DNA of 64,000 nt. Origin: Sinomicrobium oceani. GTDB lineage: Bacteria; Bacteroidota; Bacteroidia; Flavobacteriales; Flavobacteriaceae. The stretch lies in the NCBI RefSeq assembly GCF_900119185.1, contig NZ_FPJE01000005.1, positions 173,125 to 237,124 on the forward strand. Reading direction: 5' to 3'. This document shows, piece after piece, positions 28,195 through 38,062 of this stretch. Made by a program: the position numbers and the translations under genes. The notes beneath the pieces are model-generated. The model ran no database searches, was not told the DNA's origin, and was given only the letters and a program-made list of their open reading frames with translations. The stretch's first letter is position 1. Each line of letters begins with the position of its first letter.

Positions 28195-30669
28195 ATGGTT
28201 GCTTGGATACGTAAAGGCTTTTGGGAAAGGGTCGCACGAATAATTCTACGAAACAGAATTCTTATACTTCTCATCATTGCAGGTATAACCTTTTTCCTTG
28301 CCATGCAGTGGAAAAATATGCGTTTCACTTATACCGAGGCCAACCTGTTACCGGATCATCATCCGGTAAACGTGGAGTATAACAGATTTCTGGAAACTTT
28401 CGGAGAAGAAGGCAACCTGATCGTCCTTGCGGTTAAAGATCCCGCGCTGTTCACTCCACACAATTTTAAGCTCTGGAATAAGCTCAGCAAACAACTCAAT
28501 GCCTTTCCGGAAGTAGATATCGTCGTATCTACAGATAATCTGAAAGAGCTTGTAAAGAATACGGATAAACAGGAATTCGAGCTCAAACCTTTTCTCGATC
28601 ATGAACCCCAATCTGAGGAAGCCATTGATACGCTTAAAAATCATTTATTTCATGAGCTCCCTTTTTACGAAAGTCTGCTGTTCAATAAGGAAACCGAAAC
28701 CATACGTACCGCAGTGTATCTGGATAAAGAAATTGTAAACACCCCGGTGCGTAAAGATTTCATCTTTAACGATTTCATTCCACTGATCAAAAAGTTTGAG
28801 AATAATACCGGCCTGAAAGTACATATCTCCGGAATGCCCTACATCCGGACACTCAACTCACAAAACATTATCGACGAGATTGGAGGGTTTATCCTGGCCG
28901 CCCTCGGTGTAACTTCCCTCATTTTCTTTTTCTTTTTCCGCTCGTTCCGCGCCACATTGATCTCTATGGTCGTAGTGATTATCGGGGTGATGTGGGCCTT
29001 CGGTTTCCTTGGGCTGTTACATTATGAAATTACGGTACTGACGGCACTTATTCCGCCCCTGATCATCGTTATAGGTATTCCGAACTGTATATTCCTCATC
29101 AACAAATACCAGCAGGAGGTCAAGAAACACGGCAACCAGGCCAAATCACTGCAACGTGTGATATCCAAGGTAGGTAATGCCACCCTGATGACCAATGCCA
29201 CTACAGCTATAGGTTTTGCCTCTTTTATCGTAACGGAAAGCAAGCTGCTCAAAGAATTCGGTATCGTTGCCTCTCTCAATATCCTGGCTATATTCATCCT
29301 GTCGCTACTCATTATCCCCATTATATACAGTTTTATGTCTTTGCCCAAGAAAAGGCATTTAAAACACCTCAATAAACGCTGGATAGGTGGTTTCGTGAAC
29401 TGGATGGAAAAAACGGTAAAACACAGGCGTATCGAGATCGGTATATGTTCGATCGTCCTGCTTGTGGCCAGCATCATCGGAATTTACCAGATCCGGATTT
29501 CGGGAAGTATCATTGAAGATATGCCCAAGAGCACCGGTTTCTTTGAGGACATTCGTTTTTTCGAAAAGGAATTTGACGGCATTATGCCCCTTGAGATCAT
29601 GATAGACACCAAAAGGAAGAACGGTGTTATGAAGCTCTCCACCTTGCGCAGAATGGACCAGCTGGAAGAGCTTATTACGGAAATCCCGGGACTTTCCAAG
29701 CCCATATCCGTAGTCAACCTGGTCAAATATTCCAAACAGGCTTATTACAACGGTAATCCCGCATACTATCAGCTTCCTTCCAACCAGGAAAACAACTTTA
29801 TCCTCTCTTATGCCAAAAAATCTTCCGGGAATGCAAATCTTCTGCGGAGCTTTGTTGACTCTACAGGACAGATCGCAAGAATTACGACCTTCATGCAGGA
29901 TATGGGCACAGACAAAATGGAGGGGATACAGGAGCGGCTTTGGGGAACCATCCATAAGGTATTTCCGGAAGACCGCTACGACGTAAGCATGACCGGGAAA
30001 GCTCTGGTCTTCATGAAAGGCACCAAGTACCTGGTTAACAACCTCATTCTTTCCCTGGCCCTGGCTGTGCTTCTCATAGCTATATTTATGGCTTATATGT
30101 TCCGGTCTTTCAAGATGATCATCATATCACTGATACCCAACCTGTTCCCTCTGGTTATTACCGCGGGAATAATGGGCTTCCTCGGCATCCCGATAAAGCC
30201 CTCTACGATACTGGTATTTAGTATAGCATTTGGAATCTCGGTGGACGACACCATACACTTTCTTGCCAAATACCGTCAGGAACTGGTAAGCAACGGCTGG
30301 AAAATACGCAAATCGGTATTCGCTGCACTTCGTGAAACGGGAGTCAGTATGTTTTATACCTCCATCGTGCTCTTTTTCGGGTTCTCCGTATTTACAACAT
30401 CGAGTTTCGGAGGTACCGTAGCACTCGGTGGACTGGTTTCTTCGACATTGCTTTTTGCCATGTTGTCCAACCTTATCCTGTTACCATCACTGCTCCTTTC
30501 CCTCGAAAAGAGCATTGCGAACAAACAGGTGCTGAAAGAACCCAATATCGATGTACTTTCGGACGACGAAGAGGACGAAGAAAAAAAAAAAAACCTGCCG
30601 GTAAAACCAGCAGGCTCTTTCGGTTTCCCCAAACCTACTTTTCCTGATTCAAATAATACATGGTATTAA
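28195..30669 (+). CDS. RND/MMPL-family exporter
   Basis: 824 residues with the duplicated RND layout: TM1 (about 18-38), a large periplasmic loop, five TMs (about 230-385), then a second half with TM7 (about 420), a second periplasmic loop and five more TMs. Sterol-sensing-like segments include ITVLTALIPPLIIVIGIPNC and FSIAFGISVDDTIHFLAKYR, carrying the intramembrane acidic residues that use the proton gradient. Closest in form to the hopanoid/MMPL exporters that act without a fusion protein; substrate unknown. The cytoplasmic tail is acidic and then Lys-rich, encoded across a run of 13 A. Terminator follows. Confidence 0.85.
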   Translation: MVAWIRKGFWERVARIILRNRILILLIIAGITFFLAMQWKNMRFTYTEANLLPDHHPVNVEYNRFLETFGEEGNLIVLAVKDPALFTPHNFKLWNKLSKQLNAFPEVDIVVSTDNLKELVKNTDKQEFELKPFLDHEPQSEEAIDTLKNHLFHELPFYESLLFNKETETIRTAVYLDKEIVNTPVRKDFIFNDFIPLIKKFENNTGLKVHISGMPYIRTLNSQNIIDEIGGFILAALGVTSLIFFFFFRSFRATLISMVVVIIGVMWAFGFLGLLHYEITVLTALIPPLIIVIGIPNCIFLINKYQQEVKKHGNQAKSLQRVISKVGNATLMTNATTAIGFASFIVTESKLLKEFGIVASLNILAIFILSLLIIPIIYSFMSLPKKRHLKHLNKRWIGGFVNWMEKTVKHRRIEIGICSIVLLVASIIGIYQIRISGSIIEDMPKSTGFFEDIRFFEKEFDGIMPLEIMIDTKRKNGVMKLSTLRRMDQLEELITEIPGLSKPISVVNLVKYSKQAYYNGNPAYYQLPSNQENNFILSYAKKSSGNANLLRSFVDSTGQIARITTFMQDMGTDKMEGIQERLWGTIHKVFPEDRYDVSMTGKALVFMKGTKYLVNNLILSLALAVLLIAIFMAYMFRSFKMIIISLIPNLFPLVITAGIMGFLGIPIKPSTILVFSIAFGISVDDTIHFLAKYRQELVSNGWKIRKSVFAALRETGVSMFYTSIVLFFGFSVFTTSSFGGTVALGGLVSSTLLFAMLSNLILLPSLLLSLEKSIANKQVLKEPNIDVLSDDEEDEEKKKNLPVKPAGSFGFPKPTFPDSNNTWY

Positions 30670-30707
30670 ATGACTCTTCAAAAGTAAGACTGCAAAGCAT
30701 TATAAAT

Positions 30708-30736
30708 AAGGGGAAAAATCCCCTTTTTGTTTTTTG
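30708..30736 (+). terminator. Rho-independent terminator of the RND gene
   Basis: Stem AAGGGGA (30708-30714) / TCCCCTT (30719-30725), four-base loop, then T-rich sequence. Confidence 0.85.
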
Positions 30737-30766
30737 TAATGCCGGGACATTCTTTAAAAAAACACC

Positions 30767-30774
30767 TATATTTG
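30767..30774 (+). promoter_or_regulatory. Bacteroidota -7 box for asnS
   Basis: TATATTTG. The start point near 30781 would leave a leader of about 107 bases with a nine-codon upstream ORF (30798-30827, MRLLPRTAR). Confidence 0.6.
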
Positions 30775-30887
30775 CCAACTGATATCAAAAGTACATCATG
30801 CGTTTGTTGCCCCGGACAGCCCGGTAAACGGCAGTAAAACCATAAACCCGGTACTGAAATATAGCATTCATCAACGAATATTAAAAC

Positions 30888-32321
30888 ATGAAGGTACACC
30901 GTGTAAAAGACCTGCTTGTCGAAGACCTGCTATTACAGGAAATCTATGTAAAAGGATGGGTAAGAACATTCCGAAGCAACCGTTTCATTGCGCTGAATGA
31001 TGGCTCTACCATACACAACATCCAATGTGTCGTAGACTTCGAAAATACTCCCGAAGATACGTTGAAGCGTATTACAACGGGTGCTGCCATTCAGATAAAA
31101 GGTACACTCGTCGAAAGTTCGGGAAAAGGACAAAAGGTAGAGATCCAGGTAAATCAGCTGGATATCCTTGGGGACTCTCATCCGGACGAATACCCGATAC
31201 AACCCAAGAAACACTCGCTGGAATTTCTCCGGGAAAAAGCGCATTTGCGTACCCGTACCAGTACATTCAGCGCGGTTATGCGCGTACGGTCGGCTTTATC
31301 GTTTGCCGTACACCAGTATTTTCAGCGTAACGGATTTAACTACGTCAACACCCCGGTCATTACCGGAAGTGACGCCGAAGGTGCGGGAGAAATGTTTCGG
31401 GTAACCACTCTGGACGCCAAAAAACCGCCATTGCTCGAAAACGGTGAGGTGGATTACAAAGAGGATTTTTTCGGTAAAGAAACAAACCTTACGGTTTCCG
31501 GGCAGCTCGAGGCCGAAGCCTATGCCATGTCCCTCGGAAAAGTGTACACCTTCGGACCTACTTTCCGTGCGGAAAACTCCAATACGTCCAGACACCTGGC
31601 TGAATTCTGGATGATCGAACCGGAAGTGGCTTTTATGGATCTCGACGGCAATATGGATCTGGCAGAAGATTTCATTAAGTATGTCGTACGTTATGCACTG
31701 GACAACTGCCAGGACGATCTGGACTTTCTGGAAAAACGTCTGATCGACGAGGAAAAAACAAAACCCCAGAGCGAAAGAAGCGAAATGACCCTCACGGAAA
31801 AGCTTCATTTTGTTCTCGACAATAATTTCAAAAGGGTAAGCTATACGGAGGCTATCGACATCCTCAAGAACAGCAAACCCAACAAAAAGAAAAAATTCCA
31901 GTACCCCATCGACGCATGGGGCGCAGACCTGCAAAGCGAACACGAGCGCTTTCTCGTTGAAAAACATTTCAAATGTCCCGTAATTCTTTTTGATTACCCG
32001 GCCAAAATCAAGGCTTTTTACATGCGCCTGAATGACGACGGCAAGACCGTAAGAGCCATGGATATTCTTTTCCCGGGTATCGGCGAGATTGTGGGAGGGT
32101 CGCAACGGGAAGAGCGTTACGATGTACTGCTGGAAAAAGTGAAAGCCATGGGCATCGATGAAAAGGAGTTGTGGTGGTACCTCGATCTCCGTAAATACGG
32201 CACGGCCGTACACAGTGGTTTCGGATTGGGTTTTGAAAGACTGGTGTTGTTTACCACAGGCATGACCAATATACGGGACGTTATCCCCTTCCCGAGGACA
32301 CCGCAAAATGCGGAGTTTTAA
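30888..32321 (+). CDS. asnS: Asparaginyl-tRNA synthetase
   Basis: 477 residues, class IIb. N-terminal OB-fold anticodon-binding domain (about 1-105; [20 protein letters not shown]), then the catalytic core with motif 2 ([24 protein letters not shown]) and motif 3 ([14 protein letters not shown]). The insert typical of bacterial AsnRS is present. Attaches Asn to tRNA-Asn directly. Monocistronic between two terminators. Confidence 0.97.
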   Translation: MKVHRVKDLLVEDLLLQEIYVKGWVRTFRSNRFIALNDGSTIHNIQCVVDFENTPEDTLKRITTGAAIQIKGTLVESSGKGQKVEIQVNQLDILGDSHPDEYPIQPKKHSLEFLREKAHLRTRTSTFSAVMRVRSALSFAVHQYFQRNGFNYVNTPVITGSDAEGAGEMFRVTTLDAKKPPLLENGEVDYKEDFFGKETNLTVSGQLEAEAYAMSLGKVYTFGPTFRAENSNTSRHLAEFWMIEPEVAFMDLDGNMDLAEDFIKYVVRYALDNCQDDLDFLEKRLIDEEKTKPQSERSEMTLTEKLHFVLDNNFKRVSYTEAIDILKNSKPNKKKKFQYPIDAWGADLQSEHERFLVEKHFKCPVILFDYPAKIKAFYMRLNDDGKTVRAMDILFPGIGEIVGGSQREERYDVLLEKVKAMGIDEKELWWYLDLRKYGTAVHSGFGLGFERLVLFTTGMTNIRDVIPFPRTPQNAEF

Positions 32322-32337
32322 GATTCTTATTATACCT

Positions 32338-32372
32338 CCCGGTCCGGATCATTTCGGATCGGGATTTATTTT
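32338..32372 (+). terminator. Terminator of asnS
   Basis: Nine-bp stem CCCGGTCCG (32338-32346) / CGGATCGGG (32355-32363), including one G-U pair, followed by ATTTATTTT. Confidence 0.7.
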
Positions 32373-32507
32373 CACAACTTCTCTACACATCCTCCGGATT
32401 TTCTTCCTCACGCCATTGCACTGCAATTACCTACTTACAGCAATGTAAAAAGCTTACGTATCGGTTATTTTTCCTACACAATCTTATTATCCCTGTCGTT
32501 TTTTAGC

Positions 32508-32515
32508 TATATTTA
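32508..32515 (+). promoter_or_regulatory. Possible -7 box for the lipoprotein gene
   Basis: TATATTTA, one mismatch to TAnnTTTG, 27 bases before the ATG at 32543. Confidence 0.4.
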
Positions 32516-32542
32516 CCCAACCAAATCTTTAAAACCTGACTT

Positions 32543-33307
32543 ATGACCTTTCGTACTACCCCGTTACGGCCATTTGCCGCCCTGTTAATTACCATACTCT
32601 GTGCTGCCTGTAGCAGTGATGACGACACGATTCCGGAACCGGAATTGACTTTCGAAGAACTATATTACCTTTCTATTTCGGATGCCATGGTGACCGAAGA
32701 AGAGGAGATCATCGATTCCTTGTGGACCATATCCCCTGCAAACGAAAGACTACAATGGAAGACCATCAATGGACACGAGTATGTATTAATGGCCAGTTTT
32801 CACAAATACCCTTCCAGTTATCCCGAAGGAGATTCTATTACCAACACCTGGGGGGAATCCTGGTTATTTATTCCCGATCAAATGAAATCGCGCTTAAAAG
32901 ACGATTTTATTCAAAGTTCGGATACCATAATGCGTATTTGTCAGGTACTGGGACTCCCTCCGGCTGACGAAAACAGCAATACACATATCAGCGCCCTATG
33001 GGTACGCCCGGAAAACCTTTACCGTCCTGCCGGTAACCCGGATATCAGCACGACTACAACCGGGTCTGTCCTTTCTGATAATGTCACAGAAATCTACTCC
33101 TCCTGGTTTAATGATTATATTATTTTTGCTTACTACCGGACACTTGCCCAAGAAACCGACCATCACTATCCCTGGACACGCCTCGGGTATACCTACGATT
33201 GGTCTCCGGAAACCGAAGAGGTGGGATTAAGTGAATTTGTGCTCAGTGCAGGCTCCGGAATCTGGGTAGAGAATACCTCCCCGGCAAGTTATTTATTTGC
33301 AGATTGA
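32543..33307 (+). CDS. Putative surface-exposed lipoprotein
   Basis: 254 residues. Signal peptide with lipobox (TILCAAC), the mature protein starting Cys-Ser-Ser-Asp-Asp-Asp. Acidic residues right after the lipidated Cys resemble the export signal that sends Bacteroidota lipoproteins to the cell surface. The remainder is acidic and aromatic-rich with no recognised domain. Transcribed alone, between the asnS terminator and rpoN. The function is unknown. Confidence 0.75.
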   Translation: MTFRTTPLRPFAALLITILCAACSSDDDTIPEPELTFEELYYLSISDAMVTEEEEIIDSLWTISPANERLQWKTINGHEYVLMASFHKYPSSYPEGDSITNTWGESWLFIPDQMKSRLKDDFIQSSDTIMRICQVLGLPPADENSNTHISALWVRPENLYRPAGNPDISTTTTGSVLSDNVTEIYSSWFNDYIIFAYYRTLAQETDHHYPWTRLGYTYDWSPETEEVGLSEFVLSAGSGIWVENTSPASYLFAD

Positions 33308-33455
33308 TCTTACGTCTGCACCACAGCATGATCTATTTATTATCATGGCTTGGCCTTACCGGTCCGGAGCACCGGAAATAGAATTACGGTACTGTTTCCC
33401 GGGGTGTTTCCCCCGTATTTATCCCTTTATTATTCTCCGGTTCAAAGTTTTCGAT

Positions 33456-33463
33456 TATTTTTG
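33456..33463 (+). promoter_or_regulatory. Bacteroidota -7 box for rpoN
   Basis: TATTTTTG matches TAnnTTTG, 30 bases upstream of the rpoN ATG. Confidence 0.55.
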
Positions 33464-33493
33464 TAGTTATAAGCAGGAGTAATTGAAAGAGAG

Positions 33494-34957
33494 ATGCTGA
33501 AGCAACAGTTACAGTTTAAATTATCGCAAAAACTATCACCGCAACAGATACAGCTGATGAAGCTGATCCAATTGCCTACACTGGCTTTTGAGCAACGACT
33601 AAAGCAGGAGATAGAAGAAAACCCTGCATTAGAAAGCGGTAAGGAAGAAGAGAACACTTACGAGGACGACATCAACGATTCTTATGATGATCTGTATGAA
33701 GACGGCAATGAAAAAATCGAAGCCGAAGATATCAATGTGGATGAGTATCTGAGTGACGATGAAATCCCGGAATACCGGCTTCATGCCAACAACTACAGTT
33801 CTGATGATGAAGAAAAAACAGTTCCCTATGCCGCCGGAACTTCCTTTCATCAGCACCTGATCAATCAACTCAACACGTATTCGCTGAACGAAGACCAGCA
33901 GGATATTGCGGAATTCCTGGTGGGAAGCGTAGACGAAAGTGGTTATCTCAGAAGGTCTGTCGAAGACATCATGGACGATCTGGCATTCACACAAAATATC
34001 TATACCGATGAAACTACCATAGAGAAGATCCTCCAAATCGTACATCATCTGGATCCTGCCGGAGTCGGAGCCCGGGATCTCAAAGAATGCCTACTCATAC
34101 AGTTGCGAAGAAAGGAACCTACTCCTGCCGTAGATCTGGCCATAGATATCCTGGAGAAATCTTTTGAGCAATTCACCAAGAAACACTACAAAAAGCTCCT
34201 TCAAAAGCACCATATAGAGGAAGAAGACCTCAAGAACGCCATTCACGAGATCGAGCGGCTCAATCCCAAGCCGGGAAGTTCCTATTCGGGTAACAACCGC
34301 ATTGTAGAACACGTGGTACCGGATTTTACCATTCGCATTACGGATGGAGAACTGGAACTTTCCCTCAACGGAAGAAATGCTCCCCAGCTCCACGTTTCCA
34401 AAGAATACAGCAATATGCTGCAGGGTTATAAAGATGCCCGGGAGAAGTCGAAATCACAGAAAGACGCCGTACAGTTTATCAAGCAAAAGCTCGATGCCGC
34501 CAAATGGTTTATAGACGCTATCAAACAGCGACAGGAAACACTTTTTGTGACGATGAACGCCATAATGCACTATCAATCCGAATACTTTCTTACGGGCGAC
34601 GAAAGAAAGCTGAAGCCTATGATCCTGAAAGATATAGCAGACAGCATCGGAATGGATGTTTCTACGGTGTCCAGGGTGGCAAACAGTAAATATGTAGACA
34701 CGCCTTACGGTACCAAGCTCATCAAGGATTTTTTCTCCGAAGCCATGAAAAACGAGCAGGGAGAAGATGTTTCCACCAGAGAGATCAAGAAGATCCTCGA
34801 GAATATTATCGACGAAGAAGATAAAAGGTCTCCGCTTACCGACGATAAACTGGCCGTGCTTCTCAAGGAGAAAGGCTATCCCATCGCCCGGAGGACTATT
34901 GCCAAGTACCGGGAACAACTGGATATTCCCGTTGCAAGATTACGAAAACAGATATAA
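33494..34957 (+). CDS. rpoN: RNA polymerase sigma-54 factor
   Basis: 487 residues. The N-terminal activator-interacting region is Gln/Leu-rich (LKQQLQFKLSQKLSPQQIQL), followed by a long acidic region II (about 45-110), the core-binding domain, an HTH (DIADSIGMDVSTVSRV) and the RpoN box, here IARRTIAKYREQL, at the C terminus. Recognises -24/-12 promoters and needs AAA+ activators; none is encoded in this window. The ORF at 35011 follows 53 bases later and may be co-transcribed. Confidence 0.97.
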   Translation: MLKQQLQFKLSQKLSPQQIQLMKLIQLPTLAFEQRLKQEIEENPALESGKEEENTYEDDINDSYDDLYEDGNEKIEAEDINVDEYLSDDEIPEYRLHANNYSSDDEEKTVPYAAGTSFHQHLINQLNTYSLNEDQQDIAEFLVGSVDESGYLRRSVEDIMDDLAFTQNIYTDETTIEKILQIVHHLDPAGVGARDLKECLLIQLRRKEPTPAVDLAIDILEKSFEQFTKKHYKKLLQKHHIEEEDLKNAIHEIERLNPKPGSSYSGNNRIVEHVVPDFTIRITDGELELSLNGRNAPQLHVSKEYSNMLQGYKDAREKSKSQKDAVQFIKQKLDAAKWFIDAIKQRQETLFVTMNAIMHYQSEYFLTGDERKLKPMILKDIADSIGMDVSTVSRVANSKYVDTPYGTKLIKDFFSEAMKNEQGEDVSTREIKKILENIIDEEDKRSPLTDDKLAVLLKEKGYPIARRTIAKYREQLDIPVARLRKQI

Positions 34958-35010
34958 AAATCCGGGAAGGGTAACTTGTTCCGATTCCGGTATAAGGCCA
35001 AACAATACGG

Positions 35011-35613
35011 ATGTATTTTACAAAATTATTTAACTACCTCTTCCACCCAGTTTTTATGCCATTTGCGGGGACAATCGCATATTTTGTAACATCACCTGCC
35101 TATATTCCGGAAGAAGCGAGGAAAAGTATCATTATACCTGTTCTCATCCTTACCCTTATCGTTCCGGTACTCCTATATTTTCTGTTCCGGAATCTCGGAT
35201 GGATCCGTTCTGCGGAATTATCAGACATCGAAGACCGCAAAATTCCGCTTTACGCAGCAATTCCAATTATCTTTATCATATCCATTCGTATTACTCCCGA
35301 ACCGCCTTCAGAGGCTTTACATTATTATTTCACAGGCATCTTAGGAACACTACTTTGCTGTCTTGTCCTGGTCATACTCAAGATCAGGGCGAGCATACAC
35401 ATGATGGGAATAACGGGACTCAGCACTTTTGTACTTGGCCTCAGCCTGCATTACCATCTCAATATGACCTCATTACTTGCGGCACTCATTATTTTTTCAG
35501 GGATCGTGGCCTCGTCCGGCCTGCACCAGAACACCCATAACAACCGGGAGATCCTGCTGGGCATGGCGTTGGGGATCATACCCCAGACCGTTGTTTTTCC
35601 GTTCTGGTTATAG
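35011..35613 (+). CDS. Polytopic inner-membrane protein of unknown function
   Basis: 200 residues with about six hydrophobic helices. Conserved-looking polar motifs lie in loops: SDIEDRKIPLY, HMMGITGLSTFVLGLS and SGLHQNTHNNREILLG. The His-rich last motif recalls the layout of PAP2-type lipid phosphatases, but the full PAP2 signature was not found, so no function is assigned. Its last six bases overlap the end of the convergent PorT-like gene. Confidence 0.7.
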   Translation: MYFTKLFNYLFHPVFMPFAGTIAYFVTSPAYIPEEARKSIIIPVLILTLIVPVLLYFLFRNLGWIRSAELSDIEDRKIPLYAAIPIIFIISIRITPEPPSEALHYYFTGILGTLLCCLVLVILKIRASIHMMGITGLSTFVLGLSLHYHLNMTSLLAALIIFSGIVASSGLHQNTHNNREILLGMALGIIPQTVVFPFWL

Positions 35614-36324
35614 CGCGTAGAAAATAATACCGACCTTAAGAGCATGCATATCTATGCTTTCTCCGGTTTCCATTACCGCATTACTATCAAACAATCTACG
35701 CAGCCCGTAGTACGCGTAAAAATTCCAGGTATTATACCCCACACTCAAATGGAGCCCGGCCTGAAACCGTGACATATCCGAAGCCGTAAATTTTTCCCTC
35801 TTGTCTCCTACAAACTTATAGTTTCCGGCCAGGAGGTACCCCAGCTTCAGACCGGCATAAATCCTCCAAAAACGATAAGAAGAGGCCGTGGAAGAACGCC
35901 ACCGGAGTTCTATGGGCATTTCCAAAAGATGTGCATCGATACGGTTACGACTGTAATTTACAGAATCGGGAACCACACGATACCACGTACCTCCATCTCG
36001 TTCCAGGAACTGCAGGTTATTGAAATAAGCGTTATACGCATAGCCTAAACCTACTCCGAGCGCTATATTTCTTCGCTTGTTCAGCGGCATATCTTTGATG
36101 ACACCCAACTGTACACCCCGGGAGAGATTGTTTTGCTTTACATCTGCGGGCCTGTTCAGTAATATATTATAGGTAACCCCCAGATACACCTGATCTTCTT
36201 TGTACTTATTATCGACCTTCGTACTATCCGGGACCAGTGTTTTTATGACCTGCTCATCCTGCGCATAAATAGTTGTCACTACACACAGAAAGATAACATA
36301 AACCACATACAACCGAACTTTCAT
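35608..36324 (-). CDS. PorT-like outer-membrane beta-barrel protein
   Basis: 238 residues. Signal peptide (MKVRLYVVYVIFLCVVTTIYA), then alternating strands with Tyr/Gly-rich turns (VALGVGLGYAYNAYF-like spacing, RIYAGLKLGYLLAGNYKF, LHLSVGYNTWNFYAYYGL) and a terminal VGIIFYAL, typical of eight-strand barrels in the porin/PorT group. PorT relatives take part in type IX secretion, but many family members are generic. Downstream in orientation from the exb operon but separated by a terminator. Confidence 0.72.
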   Translation of the reverse strand: MKVRLYVVYVIFLCVVTTIYAQDEQVIKTLVPDSTKVDNKYKEDQVYLGVTYNILLNRPADVKQNNLSRGVQLGVIKDMPLNKRRNIALGVGLGYAYNAYFNNLQFLERDGGTWYRVVPDSVNYSRNRIDAHLLEMPIELRWRSSTASSYRFWRIYAGLKLGYLLAGNYKFVGDKREKFTASDMSRFQAGLHLSVGYNTWNFYAYYGLRRLFDSNAVMETGESIDMHALKVGIIFYAL

Positions 36325-36442
36325 ATATATTGATTTTCAACAAATATACTTTTTTATGTATTGAAAACATTGCTAAAGCTATACTTGATTACAGTTTATC
36401 TACCGGGGGCAAAGACTTTTTTATTGGTCTTTATACATAAAA

Positions 36443-36468
36443 AAAACCGGCTGTTATCAGCCGGTTTT
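36443..36468. terminator. Terminator of the exbB-exbD operon
   Basis: Eleven-bp stem AAAACCGGCTG (36443-36453) / CAGCCGGTTTT (36458-36468), loop TTAT. On the minus strand it is followed by a T run, as needed for the operon ending at 36497. Confidence 0.92.
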
Positions 36469-36496
36469 CTCAAAATATAAGTTCAAGAAATGAGGA

Positions 36497-36979
36497 TTAT
36501 TCGATGTTCCTCATTGCATCTCCTTCCTTGGTGGTGTAATTTACTTTTAAAGCATTTACTTTTCTCAACTCCTGCTTGATATCGGATATAAGCCCCATAT
36601 TGGTCTCTTTATCCACTTTCAATGCAGTAGTCATCAAGGGTTGTAACTCCTGTCTCATCTTGGCTTTTTCGGCCAGTATATAAGGTGCTACTTCATCAAC
36701 ATCAGCAAACTTATCGTTCAGCTGAATCCTGGCCTGAGATCCGTATTTAGACCGATATCGCTCATGAGGTTTCCCTGCATAGATATAAACAACCCTATCC
36801 TTTTTGTCCAGCTTCTGTGTCTGGTCGGCAATAGGCAATGTATTATCCACCATCAGCGTATCGTCTTTCATCGTGGTTACCGTCATAAAGAAAAACAACA
36901 ACATAAATACGATATCGGGCAAAGATGCCGTTGACACGGCTGGCAATTCGCCATTTTTCTTCTTCGTGAATTTAGCCAT
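36497..36979 (-). CDS. exbD: ExbD/TolR-family transport protein (second copy)
   Basis: 160 residues: short basic N terminus, one TM helix (about 22-40) with the conserved membrane Asp (ASLPDIVFMLLFFFMTVTT), then a periplasmic domain. ExbD forms the proton-conducting stator with ExbB that powers TonB. It is the last gene of a four-gene minus-strand operon and has 14 bases to the paralogous ExbD. Such pairs may form a heteromeric stator. Confidence 0.88.
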   Translation of the reverse strand: MAKFTKKKNGELPAVSTASLPDIVFMLLFFFMTVTTMKDDTLMVDNTLPIADQTQKLDKKDRVVYIYAGKPHERYRSKYGSQARIQLNDKFADVDEVAPYILAEKAKMRQELQPLMTTALKVDKETNMGLISDIKQELRKVNALKVNYTTKEGDAMRNIE

Positions 36980-36993
36980 AATAAGGTATTTTT

Positions 36994-37611
36994 TTAGTTT
37001 TTCTTAGGTTCTGCTTCCGAGAGTATCTGTGGATACATTTTCTGAATACGCTCTACTCTGGGTCTCAGTTTTTCTCGCTGTTCATCCGGAGTTTTAGGAT
37101 CGCTGAACAATGCCTGCATTTCCGTAAAATCCATTTTATACAAACGCTGCGACTCCCGGTTACGCAACTCGTTATAAGCAGCAACCAACTCATTTTGTAC
37201 GGCGATATACGTACTGTACTTCGTCTCCCTGTCATTTTGCAGTGATATTACTGCTTTTTCAGGGTGAACAGATGATTTGGGATCTTTTGCCCCCTGACAG
37301 TAATCACAAGGCTCTCCCTTATCATTCAAGCCTCCACCATTATCGAGGAAAGCTACAGCTGCCTTTCTAAGGTCCTTCAGTTCGGTCAACTCATCTTTAA
37401 CCAGCAACTGGTTATTCTTGTTGATCACCACCTGAAGCAGGTTTCTCTCTTTGATTATTACATCCGTGTCTGGCGGTTCCAGAGGTGGAAGTTTACGATC
37501 CAGCCCGGAATCCGTCTCAATGGTGGTTGTCACCAGGAAGAAGATAAGGAGCAGGAACGCGATGTCCGCCATGGAACCGGCATTTACTTCCGGTATACTT
37601 CTTCTTGCCAT
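36994..37611 (-). CDS. exbD: ExbD/TolR-family transport protein (first copy)
   Basis: 205 residues. TM helix with the membrane Asp (NAGSMADIAFLLLIFFLVTT) followed by a larger periplasmic domain than the downstream copy. It contains a Cys pair in CDYCQGAK, which could be a disulfide or metal site, and an insert rich in charged residues. Starts two bases after the small membrane protein gene; same complex as above. Confidence 0.88.
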   Translation of the reverse strand: MARRSIPEVNAGSMADIAFLLLIFFLVTTTIETDSGLDRKLPPLEPPDTDVIIKERNLLQVVINKNNQLLVKDELTELKDLRKAAVAFLDNGGGLNDKGEPCDYCQGAKDPKSSVHPEKAVISLQNDRETKYSTYIAVQNELVAAYNELRNRESQRLYKMDFTEMQALFSDPKTPDEQREKLRPRVERIQKMYPQILSEAEPKKN

Positions 37612-37613
37612 AA

Positions 37614-38042
37614 TTATTTAATTAATATTTTTTTCACGCTTGAGGATATCATTGCAAGCACTGCAATGGCTGCAAGTATGTAAAAGGCTATGAGTCCGCC
37701 TCCAACCAACTTGGAAGTCTCTGCCGTAGCCAACACACTACCGTCTGTGGTGGTTACTTCGCTACCCGAAGCCAGCGCATAGCTAACTACAAGAATTACG
37801 GCGAAAGCCACCAGGGAAATCAGCATTTCTTTTAGTTTGTGATGTGAGAACAAACTTTTCACACTGAACAATACGGTTAGAAGTACAGCTATTCCGAACA
37901 GTACGTACGATACGATAAACATAAGGTTTACGTTCGAATTCGCTGCTGCTTCATCTACCGGCACATCACCGCTGGGCAGCATAAACCACAACACAGCTCC
38001 GATGACACCGGCTATAATTAATAATATCTTATATATTTTCAT
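37614..38042 (-). CDS. Four-TM hypothetical membrane protein in exb operon
   Basis: 142 residues with four predicted TM helices (about 4-20, 40-60, 74-92 and 112-135) and short loops. No recognised domain. Located between exbB and the first exbD with gaps of 20 and 2 bases, so it is made with the proton-channel proteins and may be an accessory subunit specific to Bacteroidota. Confidence 0.7.
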   Translation of the reverse strand: MKIYKILLIIAGVIGAVLWFMLPSGDVPVDEAAANSNVNLMFIVSYVLFGIAVLLTVLFSVKSLFSHHKLKEMLISLVAFAVILVVSYALASGSEVTTTDGSVLATAETSKLVGGGLIAFYILAAIAVLAMISSSVKKILIK

Positions 38043-38062
38043 AACTACGCTTTAATCTGGTT

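Noticed and set aside
30670..30887. T-box or amino-acid attenuator before asnS
   Set aside because: No T-box sequence, no Asn codons in the upstream ORF, and T-boxes are not expected in Bacteroidota.
33297..33482. 61-codon ORF between the lipoprotein gene and rpoN
   Set aside because: It spans the rpoN promoter, has no recognisable protein features and no ribosome-binding site.
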